From: Nodularia sp. NIES-3585
GTDB taxonomy: Bacteria; Cyanobacteriota; Cyanobacteriia; Cyanobacteriales; Nostocaceae
Length of the DNA stretch: 64,000 bases
Assembly (NCBI RefSeq): GCF_002218065.1
Contig: NZ_BDUB01000001.1
Coordinates: 3,319,270-3,383,269 of the forward strand
Direction: 5' to 3'
In this document: piece after piece, positions 42,447-50,735 of the stretch
How the letters are laid out: the number at the start of each line of letters is the position of its first letter
Numbering within the stretch: the first letter of the stretch is position 1
Program-made: the position numbers and the translations under genes
Notes under the pieces: generated by a model
What the model saw: only the letters and a program-made list of their open reading frames with translations
What the model was told of the DNA's origin: nothing
Databases searched by the model: none

Positions 42447-43802
42447 TTAATAATTGCCTTGTTTAGCTAAATTTTTAAACTTTGTAAACTGTGGATCGAA
42501 TAAAAGTTTAACAGTGCCTGTGGGTCCGTTGCGGTGTTTAGCTATGTTGACTTCTGCAATCCCCCGATCAGGACTGTCAGGATTATAATAATCATCGCGG
42601 TATAACATCATAACTAAATCCGCGTCTTGCTCAATACTGCCACTTTCCCTCAAATCTGATAACATGGGGCGCTTATTAGTACGTGCTTCCACTCCACGAC
42701 TCAACTGAGATAGAGCAATCACTGGTACAGATAATTCACGGGCTAAACCTTTGAGTGAACGGGTAATTTTTGATAATTCTTGGACGCGGTTATCACCACC
42801 ACCTTCCATTAATTGCAAATAATCTATAACAACTAATCCTAATTCAGTTCCTTGTTCTGCTTGCAGTCGCCTAGCCTGACTACGCATTTGGGTGATGGTA
42901 ATATTGGATGTGTCATCAATAAAAATGGGCATCTCTGAAAGCATACCAATAGCACGGCTTAAAGGTTCCCATTGTGTTTGACTAATGCGCCCACTCCGCA
43001 GATAACCAGTTTCAATTCGCGCTTCACTAGCCAATAGTCTCTGCACTAGCTGTTCTTTAGACATTTCCAAGCTGAAAAAGGCTATCGGTAATTTATAACC
43101 AGCCGCAATATTGTGAGCGAGATTCAAGCAAAATGCTGTTTTCCCCATTGATGGCCTACCGGCGATAATAATCAAATCAGAACGCTGGAAGCCACTGGTT
43201 AAGGAATCTAAATCATAGAAACCGCAAGGAATACCGGGTAAAGCAATGCCTTGGTGACGAGTTTCAATATCTTGAAAGGTATTAATCAGGGTATCAGAAA
43301 TGTGAGTTAGACCTGATTGGGGACGTTCTTGAGTAACACCAAAAACCTTCTGTTCTGCTTGATCTAAAACTGTGGGTAATTCTTTCTCTGTCTCGTAACC
43401 AAGATGAACAATTTCGTTACCAGCTTTAATTAACTGCCGCCGCAGGTATTTTTCCATTACCAACCTGGCTAAGGCATCAATGTTAACGGCTGACACTGTG
43501 CGGTCTACGAGAGTAGCTAATTTATTTCTGCCACCAATACGGGTGAGAAAATCGTTATCAGCTAGCCAACTTGTAACTGAGAGTAAATCTGTGGGTTTAC
43601 CTTGAGCGTGGAGGCGCAGCGCTGCTTGATAGATATCTTTGTGAGCGCTGATGTAGAAGGCTATTGGTAAGAGGCGATCGCTGACTCTCCCAATGGCTTC
43701 TGGATCTAGTAAAATTCCGCCCAAAATCGCTTCTTCTGCTTCAATATTTTGGGGTGGTAGGCGATCGCTACCATCGCCTTGAAAACTCAGTTCTTCCGAC
43801 AT
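42447..43802 (-). CDS. dnaB: Replicative DNA helicase
   Basis: The 451-residue protein has the N-terminal DnaB domain (PPQNIEAEEAILGGILLDPE) and a RecA-like ATPase with Walker A GRPSMGKTAF (about residues 215-224), Walker B VVIDYLQLM and the LSQLSRGVE sensor. DnaB unwinds the fork and recruits primase. No intein is present, although cyanobacterial DnaB proteins often carry one near Walker A. The ATG at 43802 is preferred over the TTG at 43814. It follows rplI, the conserved order rplI-dnaB. Confidence 0.97.
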   Translation of the reverse strand: MSEELSFQGDGSDRLPPQNIEAEEAILGGILLDPEAIGRVSDRLLPIAFYISAHKDIYQAALRLHAQGKPTDLLSVTSWLADNDFLTRIGGRNKLATLVDRTVSAVNIDALARLVMEKYLRRQLIKAGNEIVHLGYETEKELPTVLDQAEQKVFGVTQERPQSGLTHISDTLINTFQDIETRHQGIALPGIPCGFYDLDSLTSGFQRSDLIIIAGRPSMGKTAFCLNLAHNIAAGYKLPIAFFSLEMSKEQLVQRLLASEARIETGYLRSGRISQTQWEPLSRAIGMLSEMPIFIDDTSNITITQMRSQARRLQAEQGTELGLVVIDYLQLMEGGGDNRVQELSKITRSLKGLARELSVPVIALSQLSRGVEARTNKRPMLSDLRESGSIEQDADLVMMLYRDDYYNPDSPDRGIAEVNIAKHRNGPTGTVKLLFDPQFTKFKNLAKQGNY

Positions 43803-43846
43803 AAGCGATTGCAACTTGGATGGGATTCACTCAGCAATTCCTTGTA

Positions 43847-43868
43847 CAGACGCGATTGATCGCGTCTG
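43847..43868. terminator. Hairpin repeat between rplI and dnaB
   Basis: CAGACGCGAT and ATCGCGTCTG form a 10-bp stem with a TG loop in the 74-bp gap between the two genes. It is the same repeat as at 38375. It could attenuate read-through from rplI into dnaB or be an RNA processing site. Confidence 0.5.
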
Positions 43869-43876
43869 GTACTGAT

Positions 43877-44335
43877 TTAGCTGGCTACAACTTCAATATT
43901 AACTTGAGCCGTTACGTCAGAATGTAGCTTGACTTCGGCTTGGTAAGTTCCCAGATGGTTAATATCGGGGATAGTAATACCACGCCGATCAATTTCTTGA
44001 CTGGTAGCGGCCTGAATTGCTTCTGCGACATCTTGAGTCGTGACTGTACCGAAAATTGCTTCGTTTTCACCCAGGGGTTTAGCAATTTGCAAGCTGCCAA
44101 TTTTTTCTAAAGCTGCTTTTTGCTCTAAAGCTTGTTCACGGAGTTCTAATTGGCGTTGACGCTCTTTCTCCCGACGGCGTTCTACTTGTTTGAGAATACC
44201 GGGAGTAGCATGAGTTGCCAAATTCTGGGGAATGAGATAATTACGAGCATAGCCGGGAGCTACATCTACCAAATCGCCTAATTTTCCCAGCTTGCTAATA
44301 TCTTGATTTAAAACTAACTGTACACGTTTCGCCAT
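43877..44335 (-). CDS. rplI: Ribosomal protein bL9
   Basis: The 152-residue protein starts [20 protein letters not shown] and has the L9 signature [20 protein letters not shown], a long connecting helix, and a C-terminal domain ([30 protein letters not shown]). bL9 spans neighbouring ribosomes and helps reading-frame maintenance. A longer frame begins at 44398 but the L9 start is at 44335. It precedes dnaB, as in many bacteria. Confidence 0.97.
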   Translation of the reverse strand: MAKRVQLVLNQDISKLGKLGDLVDVAPGYARNYLIPQNLATHATPGILKQVERRREKERQRQLELREQALEQKAALEKIGSLQIAKPLGENEAIFGTVTTQDVAEAIQAATSQEIDRRGITIPDINHLGTYQAEVKLHSDVTAQVNIEVVAS

Positions 44336-44602
44336 CGGTTTCGTTTTTTCCTGTAAAATCTGATTAACTTGGGTTTTAGCAGCATAGCTCACAATCACCA
44401 GCAGCTTTGCTTATAACCTAAAGCTTACAGATCCTAGCGAATCCTAGGGTGCGATCGCAACTACTTGGTGATCAAAAAATTCAGGTGCGATCGCTTATAG
44501 GCGGGATTCAGGTTATGAGATGCTGATCAAACCCTGTCTTTAACAGACTAATCCCAGATCATAAAAATTAAATCTTGACTGATAAGTTAGACTAGACTGA
44601 CT
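44336..44602. other. Gap between the glycan cluster and rplI
   Basis: The 267-bp gap has two HIP1-bearing phrases (GGTGCGATCGCAACTACTTG and GGTGCGATCGCTTATAGG). It should hold the rplI promoter and the end of the glycosyltransferase transcript. No strong terminator was seen. Confidence 0.4.
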
Positions 44603-45631
44603 TTAATGCACAAGTCTATCCTTCAAATTACGATATTTAAGCTGAATATTTTTAACTTTTTGGGTCAGAAAACTACTAGTAGTCTTTTGCAAACGCACTA
44701 ACTGACTCTGACGCTTAAAACTTTTGGGTCTTTCCTCCGGTGACTTTAAATAGCGATAATGCAAAAACACGTCCCGGTATGGAATCTCTACATCTTCTCC
44801 ACTACAAAGGGTTTTGAATTTTGACGAGCTGATACTCATATAGTGCAGGTATGTCAGAGCTTGCCCGTGGTCATAGAGGATGTTATCTACGACATCAAAT
44901 TTAGAAGACCAGTGGTTACCAGTTGCTTGATCATGACAGGCATAATTATAGTAAGAAATGCCACTCCTTAATACTAAATAGTTTATGAGTGTTTGATCAG
45001 ATGCCACCCAGTGCAGTACATCGACTTCACCTGATTCCAATTTATCTCGTAAATTTGCTAACATAGCATCATCAATAATATTCTTTTTAGAAGCAAACCA
45101 ACCAGAGCAAAAAATATTATTTCTAAAGTTTTCTATTTGAAAAACCTCTTTAATTTTCTCTTCCGTCCAGTTGAAAACATAGTTTAAATCAGATTGATAT
45201 TGAAAATCATTGGTCACCCAATCATATTCATCTAACTTCTGATAAACATAATCCACTGGTTTCATCAAAAGTGTATCAGCATCAAAAAAGATGAACTTGT
45301 CAAAAAGTCCATCTAGACAACAAAATTTACGGAATCTTTCATTGCGATACTTATTTTTCAACCCACGTTGTTGTATTATCTGTTGTGATCTGGTGTGTGA
45401 TTTATAGATCCTACTGCCAAATTCTCCCCAACGAGCCAGAGAAGCAGAGTCATCAAATAAACTGACATTAGCTCTAGATGCAATCTCAGCCTTGACCTTA
45501 TCTATATTTTCATTATAGGGAATTACACAAACAGGAATTTGCCTACCAGCATTAGCTTCTATACTATTGAGCAATGCAACTAATTGGTCATAGACAACAT
45601 CATTGGCCAGGGTATAAATACCATCAATCAT
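44603..45631 (-). CDS. GT-A-fold glycosyltransferase-like protein (Npun_R2821/R2823-type), copy 3
   Basis: The 342-residue protein begins MIDGIYTLANDVVYDQLVAL and has the metal-binding motif FIFFDADTLLM (Asp117, Asp119). A later block is IFCSGWFASKKNIIDD, then WVASDQTLINYL and LTYLHYMSIS. The order matches family 8-like nucleotide-sugar transferases. It is homologous to the two genes upstream, especially the one at 46542. AGGAG lies twelve bases before the ATG. It is the last gene of a minus-strand glycan cluster and probably acts in the cytoplasm on the growing glycan. The sugar is unknown. Confidence 0.8.
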   Translation of the reverse strand: MIDGIYTLANDVVYDQLVALLNSIEANAGRQIPVCVIPYNENIDKVKAEIASRANVSLFDDSASLARWGEFGSRIYKSHTRSQQIIQQRGLKNKYRNERFRKFCCLDGLFDKFIFFDADTLLMKPVDYVYQKLDEYDWVTNDFQYQSDLNYVFNWTEEKIKEVFQIENFRNNIFCSGWFASKKNIIDDAMLANLRDKLESGEVDVLHWVASDQTLINYLVLRSGISYYNYACHDQATGNHWSSKFDVVDNILYDHGQALTYLHYMSISSSKFKTLCSGEDVEIPYRDVFLHYRYLKSPEERPKSFKRQSQLVRLQKTTSSFLTQKVKNIQLKYRNLKDRLVH

Positions 45632-45647
45632 GGGAATACTCCTAATA

Positions 45648-46538
45648 TTAAGTACGAAAATTCATCAAACTAAATAAACGACGATTCAACTTTGAAATCA
45701 GAGCAAATTTACCTTCATGAAGGTAACGATAGTGTTCCCACAATTTCCAATATGGGCTACCAATTTTCATTTTTGTCCCTGCCCAATGGAGATATTGCAG
45801 TCTTTTTCCTTTATCATAGAGGACGTATTCTTCCTGTTGGAAATTGCGCGAATTAGCCCAACTACCAGGGCCTCCCCCAGGAATTTTCACGAGATTTCCA
45901 CGTTTAGCAATTAACTTCAGAATGAGATAATTAAGAATTGGCTGATCTGTGACTCCTTCTGAAAAATCAAAATATTCACGATGATTAGCACATTCGCGCA
46001 AGGCTTCATCCATTTGTTGTTCGGTAATAGTTCCTTTTTTGGAAGCCCAAAAGCCGCTATTGAAAACATCTTCTAGTTGTGCATCTGTAAAAATATTCTG
46101 CTCTTTGACAAAGGGGGAAAAGATATTTCTTAGCTTGTCATTGGCATGATGATAATCACAACAGAAGAAATCAACTTCTGCAAGTTTATTTAAATTATCG
46201 GCAATTTTTTCAAAAACGACAATATCAGTATCAATATAAATAAACTCATCTAAAGGCCCAAACCATGCCACCAGTTTACGCATTTTGTTGGGTAAAGCGA
46301 GGAAATCTCGATCAAAAATTTCACCTATGCGGTTAGTGAATTTCTCAATCAGTTCTAAATCTGGGAAAATTTTTACGTTGTGTAAGGTTGCAAGTTTATC
46401 TGCTACTTGGTGATAATTATCATTAAAAGGGATGAGATAAACTTGAACATCTTTGTCATAGAGCCGAATACTATTGAGTAAGGCGATCGCATTCTCGATC
46501 ACACGATCATTAGCAACAATATAAATTCCCCTAATCAT
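45648..46538 (-). CDS. GT-A-fold glycosyltransferase-like protein (Npun_R2821/R2823-type), copy 2
   Basis: The 296-residue protein starts MIRGIYIVANDRVIENAIAL and has the DxD motif EFIYIDTDIVVFE (Asp103, Asp105). VFNSGFWASKKGTITEQQM and VTDQPILNYLIL follow, with LQYLHWAGTKM near the end. It is the most diverged of the three paralogues and lacks the C-terminal extension of the others. AAGGATAATTT precedes the ATG. The gap to the next gene is 16 bp, and to the previous 3 bp, so translation is probably coupled. Confidence 0.8.
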   Translation of the reverse strand: MIRGIYIVANDRVIENAIALLNSIRLYDKDVQVYLIPFNDNYHQVADKLATLHNVKIFPDLELIEKFTNRIGEIFDRDFLALPNKMRKLVAWFGPLDEFIYIDTDIVVFEKIADNLNKLAEVDFFCCDYHHANDKLRNIFSPFVKEQNIFTDAQLEDVFNSGFWASKKGTITEQQMDEALRECANHREYFDFSEGVTDQPILNYLILKLIAKRGNLVKIPGGGPGSWANSRNFQQEEYVLYDKGKRLQYLHWAGTKMKIGSPYWKLWEHYRYLHEGKFALISKLNRRLFSLMNFRT

Positions 46539-46541
46539 AAA

Positions 46542-47519
46542 TTATCCTTGTTTAATTAGCTTAAATTTTCGCAAAGCTCGGACGAGTAAACTTGGTGATG
46601 GTGCGCGGTAACTCTGGGGAGGATTTTTAAACACTGGACGCTGTTCTGGTTCATTCAGGTAGCGATAGTAGAGAAATAAATCTCGATAAGGAAAATCAAT
46701 ATTTTCTCCAGCACACACTGCTTGATTAATATTAGGAGGAACACCAATATAATGGAGGTAAGTTAGTCGATTACCTCTGTCATAAAGAATATGCTCTCTT
46801 TCTTCAAAGTGCTTTGAGGTGACAGTACAGCCTGTGATTGTATCGTTAGGTAAGTTATATACTAAGTTATAAACTGGGATACCAGACCTCATAAACATAT
46901 AGTTGACAACTGACTGATCACCTTTGGGATATAGTATTTCTTTTTCGCCTCCTCTGAGATAAGATAGTAATTGTTCTTGTTTTTCTTGAGGAAATAATCC
47001 TTTTTTGGAAGCGTAAAATCCAGAACAAAATATTTCTTTTTTGATCCGCTCTTCAGCAAAAACCTTGAATAGCTTAGGTGATTTTACGTTATATACTTTA
47101 TCTGGATATTTAAACTGAAAATCGTAAACAACACAATCATTTTCTGCTAATTTATCAAATACTAATGACAGTGAATTCATCAATATAGTGTCTGCATCTA
47201 GATAAACGAACTTGTCAAATGGTCCATCAAAGGCGCAAAATCGCCGATGTCCACCATAAATTCGATATTTATTGCGGTTCATGCTAGCAGGACTAGCCTC
47301 TAACATAAATTTATCCCAGCGATTGATTGACTCTTGATCATCGTAAATAAATACATTCGGGCGCTTGGCTATTTCTTCAGCAATTCGCTGTGTCTGATCA
47401 TCAAAGGGATAGATACAAACAGGAATTTCTTTTCCTAAAAAAACATCAATACTATTGAGCAAAGCCACCAGTTGATCGAAAACATAATCATTGCCAAGGG
47501 TACAAATACCATTCATCAT
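46542..47519 (-). CDS. GT-A-fold glycosyltransferase-like protein (Npun_R2821/R2823-type), copy 1
   Basis: The 325-residue protein shares layout with its two neighbours: MMNGICTLGNDYVFDQLVAL at the start, FVYLDADTILM (Asp108, Asp110), and EIFCSGFYASKKGLFPQ in the middle. GDQSVVNYMFM and LTYLHYIGVP follow. Two ATG codons (47519, 47516) are possible starts. It begins 3 bp from the end of the GT10-like gene. Three tandem paralogues imply duplication, each perhaps adding a different sugar. Confidence 0.8.
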   Translation of the reverse strand: MMNGICTLGNDYVFDQLVALLNSIDVFLGKEIPVCIYPFDDQTQRIAEEIAKRPNVFIYDDQESINRWDKFMLEASPASMNRNKYRIYGGHRRFCAFDGPFDKFVYLDADTILMNSLSLVFDKLAENDCVVYDFQFKYPDKVYNVKSPKLFKVFAEERIKKEIFCSGFYASKKGLFPQEKQEQLLSYLRGGEKEILYPKGDQSVVNYMFMRSGIPVYNLVYNLPNDTITGCTVTSKHFEEREHILYDRGNRLTYLHYIGVPPNINQAVCAGENIDFPYRDLFLYYRYLNEPEQRPVFKNPPQSYRAPSPSLLVRALRKFKLIKQG

Positions 47520-47521
47520 TA

Positions 47522-48481
47522 TTATGATTGTTGATTAACAAATTCTGATAACCAGTTAAGCAAATTCAGTTTGTGTAAGATGATTTGCCGAGCTTCCGCG
47601 ATCGCATCTTTAGCAGTATACCAAGCATCAGGTGTAGCAGTCACTTCTCGAATGTAAGCGATGCCTTTTTCGTCTAAACTTGGCAACCGTAAAAAACTAC
47701 CAGGGGGTAATAATTTATCCGCAGCCGACCCACCATAATAAATTGGCAGACACCAAGCCAGTAAAGAGTCCCATAATTTTTCACTCACATACCAACTATT
47801 ATCGGCATAATTTTCAATGGCGAGATTGTAATAATAAGGAGCCATACCATGCCATTTGCTACCTAATTCACCAGAAGTTTTGCACCCTGAAGGCAAATTG
47901 CGCCCATACAAATCAAATTTAATTTCATGAGATTGTAGCGACTGTAAAAAATCTAATCTCTGGCGATGGTTAGCTGTACGATTAATTCCAGAGGTAATCC
48001 AACTACAAGGGTGAACTTTTTCAGGTGGTGGCATTTCATTTAATTCCCGAAACGAGTTGCTATGATACCAAATGGCAGGCATATAATTAGGAGTGGGCGC
48101 AAAGTCATCAGGTCCAGAAATATAACCGCAATAGTTTTGCGCTTCCTGATAATTGTATTTATTTGTGGCGACAATCTCAGTTAATGGTGGTTCCCGCAAA
48201 AGATATATCACCCGTTCTTGAGGAACACTACGCAGAATAGAGTTGATGTTTATTTCTGGTTTTTGCGTTTTTTGACGTAACTTTTCCCACCAGGGTTTCG
48301 GCTGGGCAGGTTTAGGAAAGTCGTACTGATACATCAGCAGAAAATCTGGTTTTGCCTGAAGCGCCTGCATTTGTACATTATCCCAAATGCCAAAGTGATT
48401 TGGAGTTTGTTGCCACAGCCAATCTCCTCTTGTGTCAAGATTTCGATAGCTGCTAATCATACCAATAGTTTTTATATTCAT
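47522..48481 (-). CDS. Family 10-like glycosyltransferase (alpha-1,3-fucosyltransferase type)
   Basis: The 319-residue protein ends its catalytic part with YYYNLAIENYADNSWYVSEK and LWDSLLAWCLPIYYGG, the diagnostic C-terminal block of GT10 (fucosyltransferase) enzymes. Earlier is VIYLLREPPLTEI. It would transfer fucose or a related sugar from a GDP-donor in the cytoplasm. The ATG at 48481 is preferred to the TTG at 48490. It lies 2 bp before the first GT-A paralogue and 117 bp after the pyruvyltransferase-like gene. Confidence 0.85.
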   Translation of the reverse strand: MNIKTIGMISSYRNLDTRGDWLWQQTPNHFGIWDNVQMQALQAKPDFLLMYQYDFPKPAQPKPWWEKLRQKTQKPEININSILRSVPQERVIYLLREPPLTEIVATNKYNYQEAQNYCGYISGPDDFAPTPNYMPAIWYHSNSFRELNEMPPPEKVHPCSWITSGINRTANHRQRLDFLQSLQSHEIKFDLYGRNLPSGCKTSGELGSKWHGMAPYYYNLAIENYADNSWYVSEKLWDSLLAWCLPIYYGGSAADKLLPPGSFLRLPSLDEKGIAYIREVTATPDAWYTAKDAIAEARQIILHKLNLLNWLSEFVNQQS

Positions 48482-48598
48482 TTGAGTCAATATGAGTTGT
48501 GAGACGGCACTAGGTAAGCTTTTGGTTGTGGTTACTTCACTGGAATAGAAAATATATTTTTTTTGACATTAGCAGTTAACATATAATTAATTTTAAGT

Positions 48599-49471
48599 TC
48601 ATGTTTCAGCTAAAATATCCAATATTTGAGAGTAGTATTCATGATTACTTGCGCGATTTTCGTGAAGGCTCTCACGGTAAGCCTTGCAATCTTTTAGATA
48701 ATTTTGCCAATTATCAATATTACAGAAAAACTTGTTTTGATCACCGATTTCAAACAATATTTTATTGAATAAAGATAACTTCTTTTTCTGTTGTACCCAC
48801 TTTTGAATAGGAAAAATTCCGGGAGTATGTTTTAGTGTATGGAATTTGCTGCTAAATGGAAAAGATAAAACTTTTCTACCAAGTAGTATTCCCCAATATG
48901 CTCCATGATAAGAACTTGTTAATATAGTTTCACCAGAACCAAGAAAATCTAAAATTTCCTCAATATTTTGATTATTATTAGTCATTTGGGGAATATTACC
49001 AATTTTTATTTGAAATTTTTTATGTGAAAACACTACAAACTCATGTTTTATATCCCGCTTTTTATCAAATGCTGGGTGCATACAACTAGCGCAAGGTACC
49101 CAATTATCTTTATAGTTAAAATCCCGAATACCCACTAAATCAAAATCCGTTAAATATTGAGAGTAGTCAAAGTTATGCAATTCCTCGTGCGTAAAACTAC
49201 TACCATAACTCTGCTGACCAATTCCCCAAGCAATTAATTTTGTATTTGCTTTAGACTCAATCAGTTTTGCAAAGGAATCTAAAAATGGTTTATATAGCAG
49301 TCCCCCTCCACCTACAATAATATGTTTGTCTCTGATGTCATTAACATTTATGTTTCGGATATCAGCTTGTTCAACGGTATAACCAGGAAAAGTAAAATAT
49401 TTCGTAGGGGCTGAAAATAAATCTCCGATATTTGTAGAATCAATAACATGATAATTAATAATTGATTTCAT
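48599..49471 (-). CDS. Polysaccharide pyruvyltransferase-family protein
   Basis: The 290-residue protein has the family layout: NIGDLFSAPTKYF near the N-terminus, HIIVGGGGLLYKP, KLIAWGIGQQSYG, and ILTSSYHGAYWGILLGRKVL. These proteins add pyruvate ketal groups to polysaccharide sugars, giving negative charge, or are catalytically distinct relatives. It sits in an AT-rich part of the glycan cluster. The ATG at 49471 has a weak upstream signal. A target sugar cannot be inferred. Confidence 0.85.
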   Translation of the reverse strand: MKSIINYHVIDSTNIGDLFSAPTKYFTFPGYTVEQADIRNINVNDIRDKHIIVGGGGLLYKPFLDSFAKLIESKANTKLIAWGIGQQSYGSSFTHEELHNFDYSQYLTDFDLVGIRDFNYKDNWVPCASCMHPAFDKKRDIKHEFVVFSHKKFQIKIGNIPQMTNNNQNIEEILDFLGSGETILTSSYHGAYWGILLGRKVLSFPFSSKFHTLKHTPGIFPIQKWVQQKKKLSLFNKILFEIGDQNKFFCNIDNWQNYLKDCKAYRESLHENRASNHEYYSQILDILAET

Positions 49472-49530
49472 AATTTTTATTCATTTTCTAGCATAAATAG
49501 CAATCAATCCTAATCTATACTTGAGTGTTC

Positions 49531-50664
49531 TTAGTTGGTAGTGTTTATTGTCACTTTTGGATCAAAGAAAGAAGTAACAATATCATTTATTTCTGACATA
49601 AACCTTTGGGTAGAAAATAAATTTCTTTGCGTAGTTAATGATTGAAGTAGTTTGTTTTGTTTTGCAGAACTACTTAAAACAGCAATAATTTTTTCTACAG
49701 CTTCTTCTTCTGTGTTGAAAAATAATTCCTCATTATTCTCACCTACAATTTCAACTTGTCCGCCCTCATTTCTCACAAAAGGAATAGCACCAGCTTTCAC
49801 CATTTCGGCAATAGAAATACCAAAAGGTTCTTTTTTAAAGTGAATACCGTATTTACAATTAGCTAGAACTTTAATATATTCTTCATAGGGAAGATTTTCG
49901 TGTAAGGTGATCCAAGATGAGTTTTCTCGCACCATTTTTTTGACTAAATTAGTATATTTCCATTCATAAAAACCACCGCCTCCACCTGTGATATGTAGCT
50001 TAATATCAAAGCCTCGCTCACGAACTAGCTTGAGAATCTTAATTACTTTATGAGGCTGTTTAGGTTCTACTATTCTGCCACTACAAATGAATGCATATTC
50101 TTTATCAATCCAGGGTATATCAGGGGTGTCTATAACAACAGGAGGATAGACAACATTAGCATTAATTCCATAGTGCTTATTGACATTATCGGCAACACAG
50201 TAAGAATTGGCAATGGAGATATTGTTGAGTAGCTGTTCGTGAGAAAAAGTGGATATTTTTCTATGAAAAGGTTTACCCTCAAGAACTTTGATCCAATGTA
50301 TATACTGAATTCCTTTTTGACCCATATCCATTGCATTATAAGCAGATATAACTAGGTCATATTCGTGGCTATTTTGCTTAAAAATACGAATTAAAAGATG
50401 AAAAAACAGCATTTTGACATTATTGTTTTTTACCATCATAAGATAGCAAAGAATGTCCACAAATTTGGGGAGAATAGTCTTAATCTTTATGTCTTCATTT
50501 GATATACTTGTTCCGTACATGGAATTGAGCTTTTCGATATGAATCTCTCCCAGAGTAAATAATGTTAATTCATACTTATTTTTCAATGCTTGGATAATCC
50601 ATAATCCTACTGCTTCTGCACCACCACCCATAAAATATGGATAAAAAATAGCTATTTTTTGCAT
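49531..50664 (-). CDS. Glycosyltransferase family 4 (GT-B fold)
   Basis: The 377-residue protein begins MQKIAIFYPYFMGGGAEAVG, typical of GT4, and contains YAFICSGRIVEPKQPHKVIK, KLHITGGGGGF and EPFGISIAEMVKAGAIPFV. The last is the C-terminal donor-binding EX7E-like motif. It should add one sugar from a nucleotide donor on the cytoplasmic face of the membrane. It is 71 bp from the ABC exporter and 59 bp from the pyruvyltransferase-like gene. Its text is distinctly AT-rich compared with genes outside the cluster. Confidence 0.88.
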   Translation of the reverse strand: MQKIAIFYPYFMGGGAEAVGLWIIQALKNKYELTLFTLGEIHIEKLNSMYGTSISNEDIKIKTILPKFVDILCYLMMVKNNNVKMLFFHLLIRIFKQNSHEYDLVISAYNAMDMGQKGIQYIHWIKVLEGKPFHRKISTFSHEQLLNNISIANSYCVADNVNKHYGINANVVYPPVVIDTPDIPWIDKEYAFICSGRIVEPKQPHKVIKILKLVRERGFDIKLHITGGGGGFYEWKYTNLVKKMVRENSSWITLHENLPYEEYIKVLANCKYGIHFKKEPFGISIAEMVKAGAIPFVRNEGGQVEIVGENNEELFFNTEEEAVEKIIAVLSSSAKQNKLLQSLTTQRNLFSTQRFMSEINDIVTSFFDPKVTINTTN

Positions 50665-50735
50665 AATTAATTACTCGATGATTTGCCTGATATTTTATAT
50701 TAGCCACTCTCACCTATAATCGTCAATGAAACTTT

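Noticed and set aside
42447-43802. Intein in dnaB
   Set aside because: The ATPase motifs are contiguous and the length is normal; no intein is present.
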